Source of the DNA: a virus
Virus record (IMG/VR): IMGVR_UViG_3300032278_000037
Span: 1 to 38,775 of that record
Reading direction: 5' to 3' (one strand)
Length of the DNA: 38,775 nucleotides
Below the pieces are notes generated by a model. The model did not search any database. It saw only the letters and a list, made by a program, of their open reading frames with translations, and was not told the DNA's origin. A program made the translations under genes and the position numbers. Within the stretch, counting starts at the first letter, position 1; each line of letters starts with the position of its first letter. Positions 22,933 through 29,523 of the stretch are shown here, in pieces.

Positions 22933-23135
22933 CCTCCCTCAATCACGGTTAACGACGGCGCAGCAACAGCGGATTGCCGTAGCGCGTACAGCTGCTCTTT
23001 TACGGCGCTAAGGTTTGCCTCCAGCACTACGTCCTCGACGCTCATACGCCGATGCGCAGCTTCTTGCCGTGCTGCCTGCAACCCCTCTGCCGACATACTC
23101 GCTACTGCGAGCGCGATTACCTGACGATCAATCAC
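22923..23135 (-). CDS. Small helical phage early protein
   Basis: A 70-residue, helical protein (LQAARQEAAHRRMSVEDVVLEA). GTG start with GAGGAG upstream. It lies between the ribbon-helix-helix-like gene and O, where CII sits in lambda, but no CII-like motif is seen. Function unknown. Confidence 0.5.
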   Translation of the reverse strand: MIDRQVIALAVASMSAEGLQAARQEAAHRRMSVEDVVLEANLSAVKEQLYALRQSAVAAPSLTVIEGGRA

Positions 23136-23154
23136 TGCTTACTCCTCGGCCCTG

Positions 23155-23481
23155 TCAGGCCATTGCGCGCCGTGCCACGCTTTCCAATAAGTGGCGTTCA
23201 GCGGTTTTTGCCATTAGCTCGGCTAGGGTTTGGCGGGCACGCTCATCCAATGGGCGCCCGTTGGCTAAGTCGTCTAACAGCTGCGCTTGATGAATGCGCC
23301 GCGCTTCCAGGGCTTCCAGAGACAGCTCATGAAGTAACGGCGCGATGCGCCCGCCAGTGGTCATTGCCGCCGCGCGCTCAATGTCCTCTAGCTCAGCATC
23401 GGTGAAGCGCACTTTCACGACGTTGGTTAAGTGTTCGCCTTCTTGCTTACGGCGACGATCATCGGATAGGTATCGAGTCAT
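23155..23481 (-). CDS. Putative ribbon-helix-helix early regulator
   Basis: A 108-residue protein. VVKVRFTDAELEDIERAAAM resembles the start of an RHH-like (MobC/CopG-type) DNA-binding domain. The rest is helical with LLDDLANGRPLDERARQTLAEL. It follows the Cro-like gene in the PR operon. Function inferred only. Confidence 0.5.
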   Translation of the reverse strand: MTRYLSDDRRRKQEGEHLTNVVKVRFTDAELEDIERAAAMTTGGRIAPLLHELSLEALEARRIHQAQLLDDLANGRPLDERARQTLAELMAKTAERHLLESVARRAMA

Positions 23482-23534
23482 GGAATTACCTCTGTACCGG
23501 GAATGTCGCGGCCTTCACAGGCAGGCGGTTGGGG

Positions 23535-23750
23535 TTAAGCGGCTTGGCCGCTGCCAAAAACAGACGGACAAAGCTCGGCAGCTTTGAATTTCCCTTCTGT
23601 GACTTTTTCGGCTCGTAGAGCTACAGCAGGAGACATTCCATGCTTACCGCGCACCCAGCCAGAAACGGTGGTCTGGTCTACGCCAAGCGCCTCAGCGGCC
23701 TTGGTTTGTGTTTTGAAGTGGTCAACCAGCCGATTGAAAAGCGGGTCCAT
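23535..23750 (-). CDS. Cro-like repressor
   Basis: A 71-residue helix-turn-helix protein with QTKAAEALGVDQTTVSGWVR as the DNA-binding core, the Cro/YdaS type. It is divergent from the CI-like gene, with operators between. It should repress the lysogeny promoter and early transcription during lytic growth. Confidence 0.8.
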   Translation of the reverse strand: MDPLFNRLVDHFKTQTKAAEALGVDQTTVSGWVRGKHGMSPAVALRAEKVTEGKFKAAELCPSVFGSGQAA

Positions 23751-23762
23751 GGCCTATCTCCC

Positions 23763-23778
23763 TATGGGTATTCCCCTA
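23763..23778. promoter_or_regulatory. Operator site 1
   Basis: TATGGGTATTCCCCTA, an imperfect dyad with a GGG-4 nt-CCC core, the consensus of five sites in the window. It lies downstream of the PR -10 box. Adjacent sites repeat every 24 bp. Confidence 0.7.
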
Positions 23779-23807
23779 ATCATAGATATGGTTATTCCCC
23801 TTTGCAA
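23779..23807 (-). promoter_or_regulatory. PR-like early promoter
   Basis: In minus sense -35 TTGCAA (23802-23807), a 17-nt spacer, -10 TATGAT (23779-23784). It drives the Cro-like gene and the replication operon. Operator 2 overlaps it. Confidence 0.75.
23787..23802. promoter_or_regulatory. Operator site 2
   Basis: TATGGTTATTCCCCTT, inside the PR spacer and touching the shared -35 box. Confidence 0.7.
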
Positions 23808-23830
23808 GCGTATGGGTCAGCCCCTAATAA
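23802..23830 (+). promoter_or_regulatory. PRM-like promoter for the repressor
   Basis: -35 TTGCAA (23802-23807), a 17-nt spacer, -10 TAATAA (23825-23830). The predicted start falls at about 23838, the ATG of the repressor, implying a leaderless message. The -35 hexamer is the same palindrome used by PR on the other strand. Confidence 0.55.
23811..23826. promoter_or_regulatory. Operator site 3
   Basis: TATGGGTCAGCCCCTA, overlapping the PRM -10 box. This suggests autorepression of the repressor gene. Confidence 0.7.
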
Positions 23831-23837
23831 TTCAGGC

Positions 23838-24557
23838 ATGGAATTAAAAGATCGCCTTAAGCAGGCAAGAAAGTATCGGAAGATGAGTCAGGCCCGTTTA
23901 TCTGAAGCAGCAGGGCTTGATCAGACGACGATCTCAAACTTAGAAACCGGCAAGGTGCTGTCGACCAGCAAGCTTGTGCAGATCGCTCACGCCTTGCGCG
24001 TGGATGCGCGCTGGCTGGCTACAGGTGAAGGCGCTATGGAAGGCACCAAAGAGAAGCGCGCTGGTTCTGCAGCGCGTGTTGATGATTTGGTATTCCATGA
24101 AACAGAAGTGGTTGATGGCGATGAGCCGCTAGGTGCTGACCAAGTAGAGCTACCGTGTTTCTACGAGGTAGAGTTCGCTGCTGGCGATGGCCGCACCCAG
24201 GTTATGGAAAATCATGGCCACAAGATGCGCTTCTCGCTATCCAAGCTAGCGAAACGCGGGATTTCACCAGAGCACGCCGCGTGTGCCACAGCAAGCGGCA
24301 CTTCCATGATGCCCACGATTGCCGACGGCTCTCCTATTGCGATCGACAAAGGCACCCGCCACATCATCGATGGCAAGATTTATGCGCTCGACCACGGCGG
24401 CATGCTGCGCATTAAGCGCCTATACAAGCTGCCGCTGGGGCGTGTGCGCTTGGTTTCTGACAACTCTGATGAGTACCCCGAAGAAGTGCACGGTCTTATA
24501 GGGCCGGATGCGCCAAAGATTATTGGCCGCGTGTTCTGGTGGGAAGTATTTGATTGA
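23838..24557 (+). CDS. cI: CI-like repressor, XRE-S24
   Basis: A 239-residue lysogeny repressor. Residues 1-60 are an XRE helix-turn-helix (MSQARLSEAAGLDQTTISNL). The C-terminal half is a LexA/S24 autoprotease: serine in GTSMMPT (S156), lysine in RIKRLY (K193) and a likely cleavage site A115-G116. SOS induction through RecA is therefore expected. No Shine-Dalgarno is present at the ATG 23838-23840, which fits a leaderless message. It faces the Cro-like gene across three operators. Confidence 0.93.
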   Translation: MELKDRLKQARKYRKMSQARLSEAAGLDQTTISNLETGKVLSTSKLVQIAHALRVDARWLATGEGAMEGTKEKRAGSAARVDDLVFHETEVVDGDEPLGADQVELPCFYEVEFAAGDGRTQVMENHGHKMRFSLSKLAKRGISPEHAACATASGTSMMPTIADGSPIAIDKGTRHIIDGKIYALDHGGMLRIKRLYKLPLGRVRLVSDNSDEYPEEVHGLIGPDAPKIIGRVFWWEVFD

Positions 24558-24572
24558 TAGAGGCTGTAATTG

Positions 24573-24731
24573 ATGAAGAACTGGATAGGGGTAGCTTTCT
24601 TCTCGGCGATTATTCTAGGCTTTGGGATTAAAGCGTCGGTGAAATGCGGAGAAGCCACTTGGGTAGATAGCTGCGCCATTGTTGTTCTGGCTCACAACAC
24701 ACTACCCGGCTTCGATTTATGTAGCATGTAA
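24573..24731 (+). CDS. Small membrane/exported protein behind repressor
   Basis: A 52-residue protein with MKNWIGVAFFSAIILGFG at the start and three cysteines later. It lies between the repressor and its terminator, so it is expressed in the lysogen. Superinfection exclusion or host-range effects are possible but only inferred from position. Confidence 0.5.
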   Translation: MKNWIGVAFFSAIILGFGIKASVKCGEATWVDSCAIVVLAHNTLPGFDLCSM

Positions 24732-24748
24732 AAAGTTTTCAAGCAGCT

Positions 24749-24773
24749 AACCCGCCTCAATGGCGGGTTTTTT
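24749..24773 (+). terminator. Intrinsic terminator of the repressor operon
   Basis: AACCCGCC, loop TCAAT, GGCGGGTT, then TTTTTT. A strong classical terminator. Confidence 0.88.
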
Positions 24774-24790
24774 ATGGGCGAAAGAAAAAA

Positions 24791-24833
24791 TATGGTTATT
24801 CCCCTTGACTGTAATTATGGGTTGGCCCATATT
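24791..24833 (+). promoter_or_regulatory. PL-like early promoter with two operators
   Basis: -35 TTGACT (24805-24810), 17-nt spacer, -10 CATATT (24828-24833). Operators lie at 24791-24806 (TATGGTTATTCCCCTT) and 24816-24831 (TATGGGTTGGCCCATA, a perfect palindrome around TTGG). CI binding would shut the plus-strand early operon. Confidence 0.75.
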
Positions 24834-24839
24834 TACAGT

Positions 24840-25069
24840 CACACCGAGCAGCCGGTTAGCTGCCGACGCGATGAAGCCCGAACGTCTGACACATAGGGTG
24901 GAGCCGAGAGCGAATTGGGCACGTTTCCAATAGCTGAGATGCGCCGACAGGCGATGACGTTAAGCCAACCATTTTGCGGACGTTAGCAATATGGTCGAAA
25001 AGCCCATTCGCAAGAGTGGGCCTTCCTTAGTCGATTCATGGTGAGTCGGCTGAGGTTGGGAGAAAAGCA
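24840..25069 (+). ncRNA. Structured leader of the early operon
   Basis: About 230 nt with no convincing gene (one 20-codon reading frame from 24871). Simple hairpins are seen at 24848-24863 (GCAGC/GCTGC), 24914-24931 (ATTGG/CCAAT), 24942-24953 (CGCC-GACA-GGCG), 25002-25021 (GCCCA/TGGGC) and 25029-25051 (9 bp with two G-U pairs). No boxA or N-type site is recognised. A put-like antitermination RNA or a regulatory RNA is possible. Confidence 0.4.
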
Positions 25070-25192
25070 ATGTTAGACAGCACTGACAAAGTAGTAATCG
25101 ACAGCTTCTTGGCTGAGAACTGGGCAGAGTTTGAGGCTCATTGTGAGCAACATGGCGTTGACGCTGACGAGATTTCAGAAAAGCTGAATTGA
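25070..25192 (+). CDS. Small acidic early protein (40 aa)
   Basis: It starts MLDSTDKVVIDSFLAENWAE and ends DADEISEKLN. TGGGAGAAAAGCA precedes the start, a good ribosome binding site. First gene of the early operon, where N sits in lambda, but acidic rather than arginine-rich, so not an N protein. Confidence 0.55.
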   Translation: MLDSTDKVVIDSFLAENWAEFEAHCEQHGVDADEISEKLN

Positions 25193-25200
25193 TTCGACCA

Positions 25201-25299
25201 GCCCGTTCACTGAGCGGGCATCGGGATAGAGAGCGCCGTGTCGGGTTTCGGCTGCGGACAATACGGCTCACGGGCTGCGGTACGTTCTCTATCCCGATG
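25201..25299 (+). ncRNA. Intergenic structured element 1
   Basis: A GCCCG/CGGGC hairpin (25201-25219) leads into a long stem. CATCGGGATAGAGA (25219-25232) pairs with its perfect complement at 25286-25299, and the stem extends by a G-U and two more pairs to about 17 bp. The 47-nt interior can form CCGTG/CACGG pairs. It shares arm sequence with the element at 25752-25896. Confidence 0.5.
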
Positions 25300-25325
25300 T
25301 TTGATCACGATCACAGGAGAGCGGT

Positions 25326-25508
25326 ATGAGCATCACAGTTTCTAAATCGGGAGCCCGCGAGGGCTTTGATCACTGCCGATTCAAGGCATCCAATGGGCAC
25401 CTGAGCGGGTTTGGGAAAGCAGAGCAAGCGGCTATTGACGCCTTGAAAGAGCGCATCGGCCGACTGGGCTGGAAAGGCGACCATGATTTCACGGTTAAAC
25501 CAGGCTAG
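25326..25508 (+). CDS. Small hypothetical early protein
   Basis: A 60-residue protein (KASNGHLSGFGKAEQAAIDAL) preceded by AGGAGAGCGGT. No family recognised. Confidence 0.55.
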   Translation: MSITVSKSGAREGFDHCRFKASNGHLSGFGKAEQAAIDALKERIGRLGWKGDHDFTVKPG

Positions 25509-25531
25509 CGGCTAATCAACAGGAGGTGGGT

Positions 25532-25741
25532 ATGGCAGCAGCAGATTATTACCTTTGCGATAAATGCAGCAGAAAAGCGTTTTACGACGCAAACCTGAAT
25601 TACGACTTCGATAGAGGCACAGCAAAAGACGGCAGCTTCAAGCTTGATTATGTGGGTGATATGGCAGTGCTGTGCGATGACTGCGCAGAAGGCTACGAAG
25701 TGGTCATTCAGCCCAAGAGCAAGCCGAGTTCCGCTGCGTAG
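25532..25741 (+). CDS. Small zinc-ribbon-like early protein
   Basis: A 69-residue protein with CDKCSRK near the N-terminus and LCDDCAEGY near the C-terminus, two CxxC knuckles. The ATG at 25532 follows AGGAGG. Function unknown. Confidence 0.55.
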   Translation: MAAADYYLCDKCSRKAFYDANLNYDFDRGTAKDGSFKLDYVGDMAVLCDDCAEGYEVVIQPKSKPSSAA

Positions 25742-25751
25742 TGCGGGGAAT

Positions 25752-25896
25752 AGCGCCGCCCTTGGCGCTGAGAATACCAAGGGCCATCGGGATGGAGTAT
25801 CCAAAACATGCAGGCGGTTAGCACTGCCATAAGCAGACCATAAAGGAGAGGGTAGCGCCCTAATTGCTGGTGTGGTTGCCAGCCTCCATCCCGATG
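25752..25896 (+). ncRNA. Intergenic structured element 2
   Basis: CATCGGGATGGAG (25785-25797) has its perfect complement at 25884-25896, a 13-bp closing stem around 86 nt. The interior has an AGGG/CCCT hairpin and a GCTGG/CCAGC hairpin. Upstream, two hairpins compete: AGCGCC/GGCGCT (25752-25769) and GCCCTTGG/CCAAGGGC (25758-25784). Related to element 1 by the shared hairpin-then-CATCGGGAT layout. Confidence 0.55.
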
Positions 25897-25933
25897 CTAA
25901 TACCGGCATCGTCCGGCGCATCACACTGGCATT

Positions 25934-25958
25934 GCCCGGCACCCCGTCGGGCTTTTTT
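25934..25958 (+). terminator. Intrinsic terminator
   Basis: GCCCGGC, loop ACCCC, GTCGGGC (one G-U pair), then six T. It ends the first gene block of the early operon. Confidence 0.8.
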
Positions 25959-26001
25959 ACCCCAGTTGTAAAGCAATCCTTTACACCTCGATGGAGCGCC
26001 T

Positions 26002-26208
26002 ATGTACACCGACAAGAAAGGCCACGTTTACGAAAGCGACACTGATCTAGACAGCGCAATCTTGTGGTTAGAGCAAGATGCGGCTTATTTGCGCGCTCAG
26101 ATTGAGAAGTACAACGACCGCGCGGTTAAGCAAGCAGTGGCCGATAACGCTAAGCACAGCGCTGAGTATGCCGACCACCTGCGCAGCCTGCGCTCAACCG
26201 TCAAGTAA
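26002..26208 (+). CDS. Small helical early protein
   Basis: A 68-residue, helical, charged protein (LDSAILWLEQDAAYLRAQIE) likely forming a coiled coil. Not recognised. Confidence 0.5.
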   Translation: MYTDKKGHVYESDTDLDSAILWLEQDAAYLRAQIEKYNDRAVKQAVADNAKHSAEYADHLRSLRSTVK

Positions 26209-26214
26209 TCCTTA

Positions 26215-26274
26215 CCAGTTGGAATAGCGCTGCATCGACGTTATTCCCGCGCTGCTTGGCTCCCCTTCCACTGG
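26215..26274 (+). other. Intergenic inverted repeat
   Basis: CCAGT-T-GGAA (26215-26224) can pair with TTCC-ACTGG (26266-26274) around about 41 nt. It is a third long-range stem in consecutive gaps but does not share the CATCGGGAT arm. Confidence 0.35.
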
Positions 26275-26330
26275 CACTGCGAGGGGCGCAGATACAGCAG
26301 GCGGCGCGCCTAATTCTATGAGAGGTGTTT

Positions 26331-26906
26331 ATGAAAATAATCGCAATGGTAATGATGAATGGGCGGTGGGCGTATGTTTTCGATAAGCGGCCAGTTTTTA
26401 TTCATCGCGAACAAGTTATCGATGGTAAGCGTTTCATGGTTGGAGTATGCGGGCCTTTCCGTACCTTTCTGCAGTATCAAAAATCTGGCCCTAATTTTAA
26501 GGCGTTCGCTGGTCGAGAAATGACCGTACGCATGGCTAACGGGGAAGACCGGAAACTAAGAGACGACTGGTGGGATTGCGCAGACCCTGAATCAAAAACA
26601 GTGAGCATTGCCTACAACAGCATTGATCAGCTTAAAGAGTGCTACGTGTTTTATGGCGGCTACGTTGATGCGGAAGCGCTGCAGAAATATGTAGATGAAT
26701 ACGAAACCCGGATTGATAGCGACAACATTTGGAAGCATGCCGACGGCGGCTATCGCTACCGATACCGAGAGTTTGACGACCTAATCAATATGCCCCGCAG
26801 GCTATCCCGCGAGCTAAACGAAAATCTAAAGCTGCATCGAGATAAGCAGGCGCTCATAAAAGAAGTAAAGCGCCTCTCGGCTTTGGTTAAGGAGCCTGCC
26901 GTATGA
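26331..26906 (+). CDS. Hypothetical early protein
   Basis: A 191-residue protein (ATG at 26331 after GAGAGGTG). It contains WAYVFDKRPVFIHREQVIDG and ends in a helical, possibly coiled-coil segment (ELNENLKLHRDKQALIKEVK). Base composition is a little lower in GC than its neighbours. No family recognised. Confidence 0.5.
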   Translation: MKIIAMVMMNGRWAYVFDKRPVFIHREQVIDGKRFMVGVCGPFRTFLQYQKSGPNFKAFAGREMTVRMANGEDRKLRDDWWDCADPESKTVSIAYNSIDQLKECYVFYGGYVDAEALQKYVDEYETRIDSDNIWKHADGGYRYRYREFDDLINMPRRLSRELNENLKLHRDKQALIKEVKRLSALVKEPAV

Positions 26907-27007
26907 CTACACGGTACCTACTCCGCGAACAGCGCGGAAACATCATTACGCCGAGACCTGATAAAGGTCTTTTTTTTGGGCCTGCGTTTAGCGAAAGCAG
27001 CGGCTAA
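26903..27007 (+). CDS. Possible 34-aa ORF over a terminator
   Basis: ATGA overlap with the preceding stop suggests translation, but the reading frame runs through a strong intrinsic terminator. It may be an attenuation leader or may not be a gene. Confidence 0.3.
   Translation: MTTRYLLREQRGNIITPRPDKGLFFGPAFSESSG
26954..26977 (+). terminator. Intrinsic terminator
   Basis: AGACCT, loop GATAA, AGGTCT, then seven T. Confidence 0.82.
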
Positions 27008-27049
27008 GCGCCTTGGCTACCCGCCCCAGTTAATCAATAAGGTGACGCG

Positions 27050-27298
27050 ATGAAATGGAATAAAGCGAGCGAATCAACGCCTAACCAGGGCGAGCGCGTA
27101 CTGCTGGCGATCGCTTACGAAGAGTGCCCGGTAGTTGGTTACTGGGGCGAAGGTGAATACGAAGCCTGCACCGTAAATATGGATGTTGACTGCTGTGCAT
27201 TCTGTTACGGCGGCATGGTTGATCGAGCTTTTAAAAGCAGTGACGTGACCCACTGGATGCAAATACCGGAGGTTCCCAATGAACAAGAAAACGCTTAG
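27050..27298 (+). CDS. DUF551-like protein
   Basis: An 82-residue protein. MKWNKASESTPNQGERVLLAI, VVGYWGEGEYEA and the ending HWMQIPEVP match the DUF551 layout (W..P...G..VL...W..IP), common in phage early operons. Function unknown. Confidence 0.6.
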   Translation: MKWNKASESTPNQGERVLLAIAYEECPVVGYWGEGEYEACTVNMDVDCCAFCYGGMVDRAFKSSDVTHWMQIPEVPNEQENA

Positions 27299-27512
27299 CG
27301 CAATCGCGCTGATGTTTTTGGGCCTGAGCATGGTGCTAGCGGCCAATCTTGGCGCGGCTGACAAAGAGAGCCTGCACCGGACGTATTGCGCTGAGGTAGC
27401 CGTCTGGGCTGCTGAGGAAGCGCGAGGCGTTGAGCCATTGGACCGTGTTGGTCACCCCGATTATCGCGGCAACGCTGCCGAGATTTGCCCTGGTCTACGT
27501 CCTGCTGATTAA
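27279..27512 (+). CDS. Small exported or membrane protein
   Basis: A 77-residue protein with an N-terminal signal or anchor (KKTLSAIALMFLGLSMVLAA) and a mature part with two cysteines (C31 region and ICPG). It overlaps the previous gene by 20 bp and has GGAGG upstream. Confidence 0.55.
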   Translation: MNKKTLSAIALMFLGLSMVLAANLGAADKESLHRTYCAEVAVWAAEEARGVEPLDRVGHPDYRGNAAEICPGLRPAD

Positions 27513-27522
27513 GGAGAACCAC

Positions 27523-27777
27523 ATGAACATGGCTTATGCAGTACCCGACAAAACCGCCGTGCGGTATCCGCAGTTCTCGCCAGAAGCCGACAAAACACCC
27601 ACCGATTGCATCGAGGAAGGCGAGCGAGCCGCCTGTGATTCGCTGATCCGCTGGGCACAGCAGCCCGAAAACGAGCACTGGCTGTGCGACATCTTCTTTG
27701 AGCGCAACGCCACGTCGCGGCGGGATGCGGCGATTGCTGAGTGGGATAAGCAGGTTCGCAAGGGGGAGTGGTCGTGA
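27523..27777 (+). CDS. Small hypothetical early protein
   Basis: An 84-residue protein (start at 27523 after AAGGAGAACCAC). It contains ACDSLIRWAQQPENEHWLCD. Not recognised. Confidence 0.5.
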   Translation: MNMAYAVPDKTAVRYPQFSPEADKTPTDCIEEGERAACDSLIRWAQQPENEHWLCDIFFERNATSRRDAAIAEWDKQVRKGEWS

Positions 27778-28022
27778 GCGATTGGAGATCCACTGGCCGA
27801 GCAGGCTGGGATGAAGAAACTGGCGACGCCGTCTACCACGTTACTAAGGGCAGCAAGAGCTTGAACAAGGGCGACCACGACGAGCTAGAGGCGCTGCTGG
27901 CGAATGCTGGCGAAGTACGCGATGCGCTTAGCAATATCGTTGGCTTAGCCAAGCTAGGCGCGGCACCGCTGCACCAATACGCAGCCGCGATAAAGCACGC
28001 TGAGCAGGTGTTGAGCAAATAA
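27774..28022 (+). CDS. Small hypothetical early protein
   Basis: An 82-residue protein. The GTG at 27774 overlaps the previous stop as GTGA. The core is KGDHDELEALLANAGEVRDA. Two GTGs further upstream are possible starts. Not recognised. Confidence 0.45.
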   Translation: MSDWRSTGRAGWDEETGDAVYHVTKGSKSLNKGDHDELEALLANAGEVRDALSNIVGLAKLGAAPLHQYAAAIKHAEQVLSK

Positions 28023-28023
28023 A

Positions 28024-28057
28024 AAGCCCGCTTACCTGGGCAAACAGGTAGCGGGCC
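28024..28057 (-). terminator. Terminator pointing against the operon
   Basis: In minus sense GCCCGC-TACCTG, loop, CAGGTAAGCGGGC (one bulge), then TTTTTATTT. The stem is strong in either direction, but the U-tract exists only for minus-strand transcripts. No minus-strand gene lies nearby. Confidence 0.6.
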
Positions 28058-28093
28058 GGATCGACGTCTGAAGAAGATCATCAAGGAGTTTAT

Positions 28094-28957
28094 ATGAGCA
28101 ATGCAGTAGCAGCAACACAATGGGCTGAGCAATACCCCATGCTGGCCCAGCGTGGCATCGACGAATCAACGTGGAACGCCCTTTGCTCCACGCTGTACCC
28201 AGGCGCCCGCACTGACTCGATCATCATGGCGATTGATTACTGCCGCGCCCGCCAGCTCGACATTATGTTGAAGCCGGTTCACTTGGTGCCCATGCAGGTC
28301 AAAGACGCCCAAAGCGGCAAGAAGGATTGGCGCGACGTGCCGATGCCGGGCATTGGCCTTTACCGCATCCAGGCGGATCGCTCCGGCAACTACGCCGGTG
28401 CCGACGAGCCGGAGTTCGGCCCCACCGTTGAGCGAGAGTTTCAGGGGCAGGACTTCAACAAGAACCCCATCACGGTGAAGGTGGCTTACCCCGAGTGGTG
28501 CAAGTACACCGTCTACAAGATCGTGTCGGGCATGCGCGTTGCCTACACCTCAAAAGAGTATTGGATTGAGAACTACGCCACGGCAGGAGCTTCTTCCGAA
28601 GCACCTAACGCGATGTGGAAGAAGCGGCCCTTTGGGCAACTAGCCAAGTGTGCAGAAGCCCAAGCGCTGCGCAAGGCATGGCCTGAGATTGGCTCGGAGC
28701 CAACCGCCGAAGAAATGGAAGGTAAGCATTTCGCCCATGCCGAGAAAGACATTACCCCGCAAGCCCAGCCTCAACCCCAGGCGCTACCGCACTACCCGGC
28801 AGAGTCTTTTGAAAGCAACTTCCCGAAGTGGCAAGGCCTGATCGAGGCGGGCAAGAAAACGCCAGAGCAGATCATCTCGATGGTCAGCAGCAAGGCTGAG
28901 CTAACCGAAGAGCAGAAAGCCGCAATCCGCAATGTGGCGAGCGAGGAGGCAGCATGA
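28094..28957 (+). CDS. bet: Phage annealase, Bet/RecT-type
   Basis: A 287-residue single-strand annealing recombinase. Core motifs include LKPVHLVPMQVKDAQSGKKD, GLYRIQADRSGNYAG and GQLAKCAEAQALRKAWPE. It pairs with the exonuclease two genes downstream as a Red-like double-strand break repair system. A glutamine/proline-rich linker follows the core at about 225-240. AAGGAGTTTAT precedes the start. Its stop overlaps the HNH gene start as ATGA. Confidence 0.88.
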   Translation: MSNAVAATQWAEQYPMLAQRGIDESTWNALCSTLYPGARTDSIIMAIDYCRARQLDIMLKPVHLVPMQVKDAQSGKKDWRDVPMPGIGLYRIQADRSGNYAGADEPEFGPTVEREFQGQDFNKNPITVKVAYPEWCKYTVYKIVSGMRVAYTSKEYWIENYATAGASSEAPNAMWKKRPFGQLAKCAEAQALRKAWPEIGSEPTAEEMEGKHFAHAEKDITPQAQPQPQALPHYPAESFESNFPKWQGLIEAGKKTPEQIISMVSSKAELTEEQKAAIRNVASEEAA

Positions 28958-29523
28958 GTAAAGCCAGCCCTCCTTTGATAGAGGTATTAGATGCCGCTGT
29001 TTTTCTGGATGCAGAAAAAGGCCTCCTCTACTGGAAAGAGCGGGAAGCGTCAGCTTTTTCTAGCGGCAGGCATTCAGCTAAGCAAGAAGCTGCTAGATGG
29101 AACTGTCGCCATGCTGGAAAGCCTGCTTTCAATAGCATTTCCAGCAGCGGTTATTTTCATGGCCCGTTTTTAGGCAAATGGCTAAAAGCTCATCGGGTGG
29201 TTTTTGCTTTGTATTACGGCAGATGGCCGGAGCTTTGGCTGGATCATATAAATCACGTCAGAACTGACAACCGCCCGCAAAATTTGCGTGAAGTTGATGA
29301 AAACGGGAATGCCAAAAACGCATCAATCAGATCGGACAACACTAGCGGGCACCCAGGCATAACCTTTGAAAAAAGAAGCGGAAAGTTTGTATCTCGAATA
29401 TCTCATAAAGGGAAAAGGATTTTTTTAGGCAGAAGCGATAGCTACATAGAAGCGCTGCATTTAAGGCTAAGCGCTGAAGCTCGCATGGGTTACCACCAGA
29501 ATCACGGAGGCACTTCGCCATGA
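28954..29523 (+). CDS. HNH homing endonuclease with AP2-like domain
   Basis: A 189-residue free-standing HNH endonuclease. LKAHRVVFALYYGRWPELWL is followed by DHINHVRTDNRPQNL, the HNH_3 metal site, then an AP2-like DNA-binding stretch near 128-170 (NTSGHPGITFEKRSGKFVSR). It is wedged between bet and exo with ATGA overlaps on both sides. GC content is visibly lower than in neighbours, suggesting recent arrival. Expected role is its own spread by homing, though a host benefit is possible. Confidence 0.85.
   Translation: MSKASPPLIEVLDAAVFLDAEKGLLYWKEREASAFSSGRHSAKQEAARWNCRHAGKPAFNSISSSGYFHGPFLGKWLKAHRVVFALYYGRWPELWLDHINHVRTDNRPQNLREVDENGNAKNASIRSDNTSGHPGITFEKRSGKFVSRISHKGKRIFLGRSDSYIEALHLRLSAEARMGYHQNHGGTSP

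Noticed and set aside
25070-25192. N-type antiterminator
   Set aside because: The 40-residue product is acidic and lacks an arginine-rich RNA-binding segment.
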